From the NCBI GenBank assembly GCA_904063045.1, contig CAJFCJ010000055.1, positions 69,256 to 133,255 of the forward strand: a DNA stretch of 64,000 nt, given 5' to 3'. Below, piece after piece: positions 11,201-22,055 of this stretch. Each line of letters starts with the position of its first letter. The stretch's first letter is position 1. The stretch is from Dimorphilus gyrociliatus (lineage: Eukaryota > Annelida > Polychaeta > Dinophilidae). The position numbers were made by a program, and so were the translations under genes. The notes beneath the pieces are model-generated. The model saw only the letters and a program-made list of their open reading frames with translations, did not search any database and had not been told where the DNA came from.

Positions 11201-12022
11201 TGCGATTTAAATGCTGACCAAGGCAATTATTTAGGAGAGGCATATGAACAGTGTTCTCTGTTGGAAAATGTTAATCTACAAGGAAATAAACATTTACAAA
11301 ATGGATTTGAAGCGGTTTGCAACGGTTTGAAAACGTCTGGTGAAACTTTGAAAAAGTTTAATATTCGTTGGTGTTCTGTAAACGAAAATGACAGAAAGTA
11401 TCTACAGCAAACTTTTTTGCAGTTTTCTTCACTGGAAACTGTCCGCCTGGCGGGAAACACAAACACAGAGAATGGATTTAAACAGATTTGTAAAGGACTG
11501 ACAAACTCTTCCAAAACTTTAAAACGAATTGATATATATTGGTACAATTTAAATGATGAAGAAGCTGATTGCCTTGGACAAATATTTCAATGGTGTTCTT
11601 CATTGAAAACAGTTCAATTAGCAGGAAATAGAAACATGAAGAATGGGTTTCAATTCATATGTAGAGGGTTGGAAACCTTTTCCACCACTCTAAGGCAAAT
11701 TCATGTGAAATTCTGTGATTTAAATGATATTGAAGCAAAATATCTAGGAAAAGTGTTGGAGCAATGTCCTTCATTGGAAAGTGTGTCCTTAGCCGGAAAT
11801 AGAAACATGGAAAATGGATTTGAAGCGATTTCTAATAGATTGAAAACCTCTGCTAAGAATCTGAAAACAATTGATATACGCTGGTGTTCTTTGAAAGCTG
11901 AGCAGGGTAAATATCTCGGTAAAGCACTTGGACAGTGCAGTTTGTTAGAAGCTATTTACCTGCAAGGAAATGAAGATATAGGAAATGGCCTTGACCTGAT
12001 TTTGAGTTCATGCAACAAATGA
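8265..12022 (+). CDS. NACHT-LRR (NLR-like) protein, intronless, with assembly gap
   Basis: Cytosolic STAND ATPase with the layout of innate-immune NLRs. Residues about 1-100 form a helical death-fold (CARD-like) region. The NACHT domain follows, with Walker A GEPGIGKT (about residue 184) and Walker B DIILLLDGADEF (about residue 255). After the gap come six near-regular 57-residue repeats, each two ribonuclease-inhibitor-type LRRs (core W/F-C-x-L-N then LxxVxLAGN). The gap of 114 N lies at 10377-10490; the frame before and after differs, so the gap length is only an estimate. The frame is open from the gap edge to the stop at 12022, so this is one gene and not two. Length is about 1,250 residues. 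The sensor role is inferred from family. Confidence 0.85.
10377..10490. other. assembly gap (114 N)
   Basis: Run of N inside the NACHT-LRR coding region, between the NACHT/winged-helix part and the regular LRR repeats. The reading frame changes across it, so its true length is unknown. Confidence 1.
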
Positions 12023-12768
12023 AACTAAATTTTCCAAACAAACAATTTCAAAGTGAAAAAATGCTTTGGTCTTTATATAAATTATTAACTATAAAAATGT
12101 ATTAAATGGAGAAAATATCACATTTTCAAGGAAAAAATGGGAAGAGAAAGAGAGACGGAGAGAGAGAGAAAACTAATATCTGTTGCTCCAAAACTGTACT
12201 TTCTTTTGCAATATTTTCTTTGTTAAATGACCAATGCAAAATATGTTAGCTTTTTCATTATCTCTATCAAGGCTAATAAAACCTTTCCAACAGATGCAAA
12301 ATTTCTGATGTTTAACCTTTAAGAATAAAAACAAACAAATGTTAAAGTTAATTATTTTATGTTCATTATTTATTTAGACATTTACTAACATTATATACAA
12401 TATTCTGAAGTGACAAAGGTCCCTCATATGCCAATAGATTTTGATGACAGAACAAAAGACCACTTGCAATATCTCTCAATAATTTTAAATGTTTCATTTC
12501 ACAATAAAATTGCTTAGTAATCTTAACCTCTTCGAAGAAGCTATGATCCTGATATTGAATAAGATAATGGCACGTCACAGTAGTCTTTTTAATGAATGAA
12601 AGAACTGCTCATTTTTAATGATTTGAAAAATGAATATGCATTAACAATTGACCATAGATTTATAATTTACAAGAAACCTCTATTGAGTACTTTATCCTCA
12701 GCATTTAAAATCATTTTCATTCTATTCAAAAAGTATTCAATTACAATTAGAATTAAAAAAAAACAGGT
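12023..12768. other. intergenic, tail-to-tail
   Basis: About 750 bases between two convergent genes. A minus-strand frame (12366-12578) shows a faint kinase-like string (LLRDIASGLLFCH) but no ATP or catalytic motif. A short purine-rich GAGAGA stretch lies near 12140-12170. Nothing else is supportable. Confidence 0.5.
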
Positions 12769-15700
12769 TCAATATAACCTTTGAATGTGAAGTTTTTCAA
12801 TCCGCCTCCAAATTATTTGGCTAATATCGCTGTAAGAATGTAAAATGGGATTTGAAATAGAGCTGATTGGTAGACAAACGACAACAATCATTGAATAAAC
12901 TTCATTACTCAATTGAAAATTGATTGAAATTGATAAAATTCCTAAATTCAATTAGTCTTTTATTTTTTTGATTTAAAATAAAAATAAAGCAAAAACCTAG
13001 AACTGAAATCGGAAGCCAACAGAAAAAGTTTGTAAATATGACAAACGAAACAATTTTAAGTAGTTTTTTTGAAGTTTGACTGCCTTTTTGAAACTTTTTA
13101 TCAGATTTTCTTACATTTATTAGAATGTTGACGTAAAGGGAAACAATAGTGATGCTAATCAGGAGAAAATATACTCCGAAAATGATATAGGAATAGAGCC
13201 ATCCTTTTGCCATTTCACTTCTAATTTGAATATTAAAACATATTGGTGCGCTTGGTATATTATCCTAAATAAAAATTGATTAAAACCTATTAATTAATTT
13301 ATTAATGAACTCTTAATATTTCTAAAGATTACACTATAGATGAAAAGAGGTAAAATACTGGTTAATAAAGAGAATAGAACAACGGCCAATAAAAACAGGT
13401 GCCTGTGCAATAAAACAATAGATTTATGAAAAGGATATGCAATTGCCAAATTCCTTTCTATTGTCATTAGTAACAGGCTAGAACTTGAAAGCAGAAGGGA
13501 AAACATCATAAAATATCCACTAAATTGGCATAGCATACTGTTTCGCCATTTATAATCATATTCAATATAACCTTTTCCAAAGTATAAATCAACTGACACA
13601 ATGATCATGAGATAGAGGCAAGTGGAAAAATCACCAAAATTCAACATGAATCTATAACTAAATGATAAGCCATCACTAATCAAAAAGAGTATGAATGATA
13701 TAACATTTCCAACCATTCCTAGAATTCCAAGCAATAAGAATAAAGCTCTCATATAGTTTGTATTAAGCAGGTTTGTACAAGTGCTATAAAGACTAAATGA
13801 TGGTCTGCATACAACATGTTTATCAATATTTTTCCATACCAAACAACATAATTTATAAGAAATACTAAATATCTTTCTAATGTTTAGAAGAGATTTCGCA
13901 ATTAGGCCAATCTGATTAGAAGGAAATTCAGTTTTATTAAGATGGAGTTCTTTTAAATTATTCAAACTATTTAAAAATTTGAATTTAATGTCACTTAAAA
14001 GACAATTTGTTAATTTTAAAATTTCCAATTGAGCAAATGAAGACATGTTGACATTTAAAGTATTTATAGGATTTTTTGAAATATCTAAATATCTTAAATT
14101 TGGACATTCAAAGTGAAATATTCTTGAAATATTTTTAAGAAGATTACTTGACAAATGCAAATATTGAAGAATTTTGAATTTGACTGTAAACTTTCCATTA
14201 AAATCTAATTTATTATTATGAAGGTTTAAAGATATTAAATTTGGAAAATTTTTCAAAATTGATAATTTTAATGAATAATTTTCATTGATTAACAAAATTG
14301 TTGTTGTTTGTAGTGAATTTTCAACAATATCCAATAAAATATTCCCAAAAAGTGAAAGTTTTTTTATGGGTGAAAATGTAGTATTAATGTACATTTTTTC
14401 AGCAGAATTTCCATAGAATTTACAAAGATAGTTGTAAATTAAAATCTGTTGACAAAATTCATTGGAAAATGTTTGAATATTGCAAAACATTTCATCATTT
14501 CCGGCAAAACAATCGACAATTCCATCACAAACTTTGCTATGTTGAATATATGATTGTTCATTTCTACATCTAAAAAGTCCTTTTGGACGGAAATGATCTA
14601 TAATGAAAAAGTGTATGATATTAATAATTAGGCATCTAAAAAGTTAAATTGCTGTTGTAACCGCAATTCAATTCATCGTCATTGAATAGACAATGATTTA
14701 TTCCATCACAAACAAGTTCAATTGATATACAATATCCTGCCTCACTACATAAATATTCATTTTCTTGACAAACCGTTGTGTTATCACATTCTGAGAAATG
14801 ATCAAAGGGATGATATATTTTTTGTATAGGATCTCCCATAAAATTATAGGTAAGACGACATTGACGATCTCTGTCTATGCAGTATTCGTATTTTTCATCT
14901 TCTCCAGTCTGACAGTCAAATTTAAAATCACAAAGTTTAGTTTTGTCAATGCATTTATCTCGGCAGGTGAATTGGATACTTTGTCTACATTCTATAAGAT
15001 GAGAAAATGAACATTGACAAATGTCTGAAAAGGGTTGCATAATAGAATTTTAAACCTGTTTTAAATTTTTGGTCAATAGCCTTATCATGAAAACAATATT
15101 CATCTGTTGAATCAATGCAATTTCTTTCATTATTACAAATTTTTGATTGGTGAACACATTGTCCATTATTGCATTTTCTGAAATAAATATTGCATTGATG
15201 ACTAATTTAGTTTTGTTTTTTGTTGTATTTTGAAGACAACTCTCTACCTATCTTTACTATTGGAGCATTCCTTTATCTCTATTTAAGAAGATATGATATT
15301 AACAATTAAGCTTTAAACACCAATAAAATCTTACTGCAAAATAGTTCATCTGAACCATCTGTACAATCTTGGACAAAATCACAAATTAAACTATAACTAA
15401 CAATCTTATCAGATGATTGAAAATGGAAAAATTGATCCATTTGAAAATGGCAGTTGATTTCATCTTCGGAAAATGGACAATCCATTTTACCGTCGCAAAC
15501 AAATAAGACATTGATAAAAATTTTACTTTCAAAACATAGAAATGTGTTTAGAAGGAATGTAGAATTTAAATTGAAATTATCATTTCCCAGATCAGTTTTC
15601 TCCAAGGTATTATGCCTATTTTCTATAAAATACATTAAATTTCTAGTTAGTTGATTGGTTCATGGAATTTAAAAAATATAACTTGTATAAACCTTTTGAC

Positions 15701-18262
15701 AAACATAGTATTTATTGGAAATTTCATTGCAATCTTTTTTCACTACTCTCCAATCTGAAAAAGGAACATTATCTATTTTTTATGTTACCATGGTAATGGC
15801 CGAAGTTAGTTACTTATTGAATTTTCAAAAGTTTCATCTATAAAAACCTATTATTTAGAGAAAATGTTTGTTAAAGATTGTTCAAGTTTGTCTTTTTGGA
15901 AATTTTAGTATTGTAAAGAGTTTTTACAGAGGAAAATTCAAGACATTCTCCTTTAGAGACATAAGAATCTCTAATAAAGTTTTTTAGAGTAGAAAATAAG
16001 ATTGGAGAGTCGATGTTAAAAGATGTTACTGCCTGATTGAAATATTGACCCAGTTAATTTACAAAATGGAAGAGAAATAGAAAATTTAATGATAAAATGA
16101 TTTTCTTACCAGAAAAGCGAAAATCATTTTAGGATAGAATGAAAATGGAATATTTGAAAGAGTTACAAAAATTTTTTGTCCTTTAAATTCCTCTCTTTTT
16201 AAAACTGCTTTTAATGAATGAAATTTAGCTCATAAAACATTAGCAGATAGATTTACTATTATAGGCCTTAAGATGATATTCAGCTTCGTCAATTTGGCCA
16301 CATAAATACATAAACGCTTGTTGAAAATAATTTAATTCAAAATAGAGTTTTTTGCCTGGAAAATCTGCCAAAGTTGTATTGAATTTTTCACAATTTTTCT
16401 TCATATTAAACACTTGTAATGGTTTTTCTTCCTTAAAGATTGTGTAGCATATATTGTTCCTCAGATACGAAATCTGACCTTGACATTTAGAATCTAAATA
16501 CAAAAAGAGGAGATAAACCATCAAAAAATTGACTGTAATTACCATACTGACATTTATTATCATACTCTTCAGTATGGTTGTAGCATATAAGCTTGCTATG
16601 TGAAAAGGACATTGTACTGTCAAGGATAGGATCAGGATCAAGATTAAGGTTAAAGGTTAAGCTTATAACTAATTTGTTGAAACGTACTTTTCACTCTTTT
16701 CAAAAATATAACAATCATTTAAATTCAAAGCTTCCGGTTTGCAGTACAAATGATTAACTAAAATCTTTTGATGATCATCAAATGAATTAAACGCAGCGTA
16801 TTTAAAACCAAAAGTTTTACATATAATTTCGTGTTCAAAACGATAAATGAAACCAAATTTATTCATATTTCCATCAAACAAAAAATAGAGGTGACCTTCA
16901 ATTCGCCAAAAAGGTATATTTGCAGTAGGTTTTAGGAAAATATTTCGTTTGACATCATAAAATCGATAATCTTATTTTATAAAAAAAAGAGTAGATTAAT
17001 TAGTATTTAATCACTTAAAAAATTATATTTTTTTTTACCATAATCAGCCATTTTGTTCATAAAATTTGGCATGAAAATAAATATATCTTTCCTTTCTTTA
17101 TCGTAGTAAGGTAAATAATCGCAGTTCAAAAACCAATTGGATTTATAAGAACAAACTATCATTTTCTTAAGATTTTTGTGTCTTGAACTAGTGAGAGTAC
17201 TTTTCTGGCAGTGTTTAGGATTTGGAATGGAATTTAAATGTTCACAAAGTGAATTGCACAACGGATGTATGTATTTAATGTGGTCAATTTTAAAAATTGG
17301 TGGACTAACTCCAAAGGTTTTTGAAAGGAGAAAGATTTTCATGTATTCAATTCTTTGAAACAACCGCAAAAAGTACAAACTATTCTTGTCCATCAAACTA
17401 AAATATTGTTTAGTAATTTTATAGAGATAAGATAAGATGATTAATGCCCTCTGGTGGTGGTTTTTTATATCATAGTGTTACCTTTTACTTCCGAATAGTT
17501 GCATTTCAAGATTGATCGTTTGCTATATTGCTTACCTATTTTATTGAAATTGATACGGCTATTTTTGTCCAGATAGATATTATATGTAGATGAATCATTG
17601 AAAGTTTTAAATTTGTTTTTGAAAAGAAAGAATTTCGATTCTTTGCACAGACTCTCCCTATTTTTGGATTGTTTATTTATAGGAAGATAATCTTGTCCTT
17701 TTTTCAAGTATAAATCATAAACATTCCATTCAATTCGAACTGCAAAAATAACTGAAAAAAAATTCATAATTTAAAATATCAGTCTAGTAAACTAATTAAT
17801 TAATATTCAATGTACAAATGGCGTTTCTCTTGTAGCATCTTAAGCACAATGGGTAGTCGCGAATTGTTCCATGTTCATATCTTTGTTAACAAAACTAGAA
17901 TATTAATAAAAATACACCAAAAAAAAAATACCAAGTTTAATTTACATTTGACAGCATTTTTTATTTTTAAATATAATTATTTTTTTCATGGGAAATCGTT
18001 CTTTCTCACAAAATAATGTGTTTGAGTGAATGGAATCAAATCCAAAATATTTGCATATTTGATTAGTTTGACTAATGCTAAATTTTTCTGGTAATATTAA
18101 ATTTTCATCTTTATCCTTAAAAGTAGAAATTAAATATCCTTCAACACTGATTTGCGTTTCATTTTTTATTTTTAGACTTAAAGTATGATTGCTGTAGAAA
18201 TATCCATCTATTTGTTTTGTTGATATTTCAAGAAAAATCAACAAACTGTATAAAGTCTGCAT
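12769..18262 (-). CDS. composite SRCR-CTLD-LDLa-LRR-7TM receptor (GRL101-like)
   Basis: Fifteen exons join in frame with GT-AG introns: 17039-17397, 16688-16970, 16543-16616, 16257-16493, 16110-16204, 15928-16032, 15814-15847, 15683-15754, 15335-15622, 15248-15278, 15056-15177, 14662-15024, 13333-14597, 12997-13264, 12769-12941, coding for about 1,255 residues. In order: SRCR domains (ICKTFGF; LYCKPEALNLNDC), a CTLD (WRVVKKDCNE, YYVCQ), six LDLa modules (for example VCDGKMDCPFSEDEINC), about six LRRs with a Cys-rich C-cap, and a class A 7TM (TIERNLAIAYPF at TM3; SNPILHSY at TM7). Snail GRL101 has the LDLa-LRR-7TM part; an SRCR-CTLD head is unusual. Upstream pieces (signal-peptide exon to 18262, block near 17535-17743) look like further SRCR sequence, but I could not join them cleanly. 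Ligand unknown. Confidence 0.8.
15025..15055 (-). other. 31-nt intron
   Basis: GTTTAA...TTTTCAG on the minus strand. Removing it keeps phase 1 on both sides and joins two LDLa-coding exons. The unspliced frame would break the LDLa series. It is one of the shortest candidate spliceosomal introns here. Confidence 0.6.
17445..17457 (-). promoter_or_regulatory. CTCF-like motif, full match
   Basis: Minus strand reads CCACCAGAGGGCA, matching all 13 positions of the CTCF core CCASYAGRKGGCR. It lies just upstream of the first securely joined exon of the composite receptor, in an apparent intron or promoter. Confidence 0.45.
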
Positions 18263-18353
18263 ACTTCTGATAGGGAGACTGAGAGTATATAAGAGTATTG
18301 TAATAAAATCTAAGCTGACAAACTGAAAATGATATCTTTCCCTTCAATATCTA

Positions 18354-18642
18354 CAGTCGCGATATTAAGTAATTATAAGAAGAGTAAAAATGTCTAAAAA
18401 TCGAAATATTTTGATTTAGGAATAAAGTGTATGATTGTCAATATTTTTTTGTATAGGATAGATGACTTGTGAAACATGATGGAAAATTTCAGATAAATAT
18501 CTATATTTTAAGAATCAATTTATCTTTCTTTTTTACCATACTATGAATTTAGACAGCTATTAAGTAATTATAACATCATCATTATGATATTTGGAATTTT
18601 AGATATTTTTACTCTTCTTATAATTACTTAATATCGCGACTG
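18354..18642. mobile_element. 289-bp MITE with about 50-bp inverted ends and TA duplication
   Basis: Ends CAGTCGCGATATTAAG and CTTAATATCGCGACTG are perfect inverted repeats that continue with few mismatches for about 50 bases. Both are flanked by TA (18352-18353 and 18643-18644). The interior is AT-rich without coding potential. Size, termini and TA duplication fit a Tc1/mariner-type MITE. The near identity of the arms suggests recent activity. Confidence 0.85.
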
Positions 18643-18984
18643 TATAATTCGATTATTTTTCTTTTTTTATTTCAAAACATAAACCAGCAACTTTTCTTCA
18701 TTTTTAATAAATAGTCATTAATTTTCTTCACATGTTCAATTGATTTTCGTGACGTAATTAATCTAAGTAATGTCTGTTTATAGATTTACACATGATTGTT
18801 TGATATGAAATTAGTTATCTTGAAATTGTTAATGGCAATACACTATGTAATTTATACCATTATAGGCGTTTTTTGTAATTTTTTAGAGTAGACGAATGAG
18901 CAATTATAACTATCTGACAAAACTGTTTGGATTTATATCAATATTTATGAATTTTTCATTTGAATATCTACATGTTTCTCGGCC

Positions 18985-19865
18985 TAAAAATCTTATGCAA
19001 AAAGAGTAGAGTAGGCCTATAAGCAATGACAACAAAAGCAGAGTAAAGCTTTAATGATTTAAACTAAAATTATACTATTTAAGAAATTTTCAGTATTGTC
19101 AAATGTTTAAAATCCTCATCTCTTTCTTTATTCCTGAATATAATTCATTTCCTTCTTTTTGATTGGTTGAGGAAAGAATTGAAAAAGAGAATATTTTAGG
19201 TGATTCTTTATATTCATGAAAATAAAATCCTCTTTCTATATTTTGTCTTTTTTGTTAACACTAATGTACTGCCCTTGTTTGGCCAATTTATGTATTTGCA
19301 ATTTGCAACAGTACTCACAGGTTGTAGGACCAATTAGAAAAAAATTATTCAGTTCCAGATAGATAGGGTACAATGCCTTTTTTCTCTGTAGCAGTTACCA
19401 TGTTATCATAGCTGTGGCTTGGTCCTGTTCTAGTGAACACCAGCAACTTTCTCTTCATTTTTCAAAAATATTCATCAATTTTCGTATCCTTAACTTACTT
19501 TCGTGATCTGATTAATCCGATAGATCTCTTTGACATTAATGTTTGATGTACATTTAGTAACTTTGAAAAGGTGAAGGTCAGAAATATACTGTTTATCATT
19601 AATCTTATTGAGTTGTAGTTTTCATTTCTATATGGTACTGATTTGTCCATTGAAATATCATTGCAATAATAATCTCTCATTTTTACTTATGATGGTAAAT
19701 AATATTAAAAGGTTGAGTATATAAAGAGATGAGGAATTGTAAACATTTGATAACACTGACAATTTCTTAAATAGCACAAGTTTGGATTAAATCTTTAAAA
19801 GTTTACTCTGCTTTTCTTATCATTATTTATACACATACTCTATTCTTTGTATAGGATTTGTACAT
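18985..19865. repeat. degenerate inverted-repeat structure, about 880 bp
   Basis: The left arm (about 18985-19125) is repeated in reverse complement at about 19723-19865; both share AAAGAGATGAGG, AATTTCTTAAATAG and TTTACTCTGCTTTT in the same order. Between the arms lie an envelope-like relic (19330-19455) and the second copy of a direct repeat (about 18683-18790 and 19438-19540, shared start ACCAGCAACTTT). No target duplication was found. It looks like an old composite of nested insertions. Confidence 0.5.
19330..19455 (-). pseudogene. relic of the envelope-like frame found at 58825-59721
   Basis: Minus strand matches the part of the 58825-59721 frame around the residues YDNMVTV and GIVPNLSGIKQFF, including the shared strings TATGATAACATGGT and GGCATTGTACCC, with frame breaks. 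It shows that the frame belongs to a dispersed element. Confidence 0.6.
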
Positions 19866-19955
19866 AACAAAAGATCTTTATAGGCTTAGTTGATCAAAGT
19901 AAAACATATGACGATATTCTCTCTCTCTCTATTTCTCTCACAAAGCAAGGGTTTT

Positions 19956-19964
19956 TATATAAAG
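19956..19964 (+). promoter_or_regulatory. TATA box of the dispanin gene
   Basis: TATATAAAG is 79-87 bases upstream of the ATG at 20043. A run of TC repeats (19919-19940) sits immediately upstream. Confidence 0.45.
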
Positions 19965-20042
19965 GATTGCAAAATATACTTTTCAGCTCTCATTCTCAGA
20001 AAATTTTCTCAAAGTGAAGATTAATCCTGATTTGTTTCAATT

Positions 20043-20565
20043 ATGGAAGAATCTAAACAAACTTGTGAACGATCTGATGTTATTGTTCAAAATTATGACG
20101 TACCGCGAGAAAATCTATCCTTCAACCAATCACAAAGTGTAAATATATATTGTACTGCTTAATTTGAAATAGATGATGTTTATAGTTTTTGTTTCTTTTG
20201 ACGCTGTTTAGACACATGGAAACGCTTACCCTCAACCTGTTTTAGCTCAACCTGTATCTTCTACTGTTAATAATCAAGTATATGTTCAACAACCAAATCA
20301 TTTGGTGGTTCATAAATCTCCTGTACCTGATACATTGATTCTTAGCATTATTTCAATGGTATTCTGCATCATTCTTGGATTGGTGGCATTAATTCTAAGC
20401 TTGCAGAGTAGAAAATCAAGAGATATTGGTCAAGTTGAAGAAGCAAGGAAGAAAGCGAGATATGCTAAATGTTTTGCTTTTGCAGCTATAATTGTATCTG
20501 TAATTCTCATTGTTATTGCAGTTATAACAAGAGCAATTGTAACTGTTTTAACAAGTGTGAATTAA
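20043..20565 (+). CDS. dispanin / CD225 family two-pass membrane protein
   Basis: Exons 20043-20138 and 20212-20565 with a 73-base phase-0 intron, giving 149 residues. The N-terminal half is polar and rich in Gln, Pro and Val. The C-terminal half has the CD225 pattern: hydrophobic segment 1 (LILSIISMVFCIILGLVALI), a basic loop with RKSRDIG and EEARKKARYAKC, then hydrophobic segment 2. The conserved SxxxxCxxxGxxAxxxS spacing and the Ala/Lys-Cys after the loop are present. Family members include IFITM restriction factors, PRRT and TRARG1 trafficking proteins; they insert one hairpin and one transmembrane helix and alter membrane fusion or vesicle traffic. Which role applies here is unknown. A TATA box lies upstream. 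Confidence 0.8.
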
Positions 20566-20592
20566 TGTAAAATACATTATTTTGAACTTTAA

Positions 20593-20605
20593 GCTCTAGA
20601 TGGCG
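20593..20605 (+). promoter_or_regulatory. CTCF/YY1-like motif
   Basis: Reads GCTCTAGATGGCG, 11 of 13 positions of the CTCF core, 28 bases after the dispanin stop codon. The AGATGGCG part also fits YY1/Pho-type sites. Confidence 0.3.
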
Positions 20606-20619
20606 CCATTATATTAATA

Positions 20620-21640
20620 AAGTCATGGTCATAAAAATCTGGACACTGTGAATTTTTGATAGACCAAACCTGTACAATCTTTTTCATAGTCAAAAAAGAT
20701 TTTCTTTTTATTTTTTGTCCGTTAAATTTTAGATAAAACTTGGATCTACATATAAATTTCTATCAAATAGTACTAAGATAAGTCTTTACATAATTTCTTT
20801 TGATTTTACATTGTTTATGTTTTGATGAGTTTTCTTCTTATTTGGCATCAAGACATATTATTCCGGACAATATTTTTATTATTTTTGAATTTGACGACCA
20901 TGTTTTTCTTTGCACTTACCAAATCCCCTCCCAGTGTACAAAGCAGTACAGTCAGAATTTTTATTGACAATTTGGTAGGAACATTTTTTAATTTTCTCCT
21001 AAAATTCATCTTCAGACTTGAATTATGCCTCATCAACAACTAAATTTTTAGTCAGGTGCCACATATTTTCTATTGGGTTAAGGTCAGGGCTCTTTGCTGG
21101 CCAATCAATTGGATATATTCCATTCGTTGGCCCTTGTTGAGTGGCAACCTGCATTATCCTGTTAGAAGTTGTGATTCCTACCTATTTTATCTGAGATTTC
21201 TTCAATAACAAACAGGAAGCACATCTTCAACAATAAAACAACAGTAATTTTGCAGATTTAATTTTTTGCTTATCCTCCAAACTTCAAACGCCTCATCTGA
21301 TGTTATTAGTCCCCAAACCATTACTTCATCCCTGTCCATGTTTTTCATCAATCCAAATTAATTTTCACTGTCATTTTTCCAGGTCCTAAGGTTATCAGTG
21401 CCACTCAGTGAGAATCTAGCCTCATCTGTAAAAAAATTTAGACCAGTCTAGATTATTGCTGAAAGTATTTAAGTGTGATTGTTTTCTTCTCTTACAGTCC
21501 TTGGGTATGAGATCAACTCTTTGTCATATACTTATAAATTTGAAATTTTGTCTTTTCAACTCGCTCTGAATTGTTTTAAGGCCTTCCTCCAATTCCTTGT
21601 TTCTTTAAGCCTCTTCTACTTTATATGTCAGTGATAAGTT
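20620..21640 (-). mobile_element. decayed Tc1 element
   Basis: Minus-strand fragments of a Tc1 transposase in the right order but in different frames: SNNLDWSKFFTDEARFSLSG (first catalytic Asp), VMVWGLITSDEAFEVW, FIVEDVLPV, and PIDWPAKSPDLNPIENMWHL (final catalytic Glu). Stops and frameshifts separate them. A likely terminal repeat with GGTCATAAAAATCTGGACAC starts at about 20629. It is related to, but clearly older than, the element at 33663-35356. Confidence 0.75.
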
Positions 21641-22055
21641 TGATATATTTTGTAAATAAACAATATCTTAGCAAATGTTCACTCAAAAAATCTTTTTAAT
21701 AAAACTAATCCTATATAAAACACCAATTGAAAAAAGTATGTTAAAAATTTCTCAAGCCAATTTATCCAGGCTCAGCAGTACTATCCATTGAAATATTATA
21801 GGCCTAGATATGTATTTTGTCAGCTCCCTAAGTCTACTTTTCTTTTGTTTAAGCAGGTAACTATTGTAGCGGATATGTTGGATATTTAAATTTATTGAAT
21901 AAGAGAAAAAGATTGTTGAGAACGATTAAAAGAAACTGTAACAATAGAATCTTTTCCTCTTTTAGCCTATTTAAAATAATTAAAAAATCCTATTTTTCGT
22001 TTCAGTATTGCACACCAGAATTTGTTTTTACTTGTTGGCTTGCTGAAGATAAAGA
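21641..22055. other. intergenic
   Basis: AT-rich spacer between the Tc1 relic and the bark-like gene. It holds one TAGGCCTA octamer (21799-21806); no gene or element is recognised. Confidence 0.5.

Noticed and set aside
10491-12022. Second LRR gene starting near 10550
   Set aside because: The frame is open back to the gap edge and there is no ATG near 10550 (the apparent start is TTG). It is the continuation of the NACHT-LRR gene.
12897-13000. Apparent frameshift between TM6 and TM7 of the composite receptor
   Set aside because: A 55-base GT-AG intron (12942-12996) restores the frame with correct phase, so it is not a break.
13265-13332. Stop codon after TM4 of the same receptor
   Set aside because: It lies in a 68-base phase-0 intron; the next exon continues with the expected extracellular loop.
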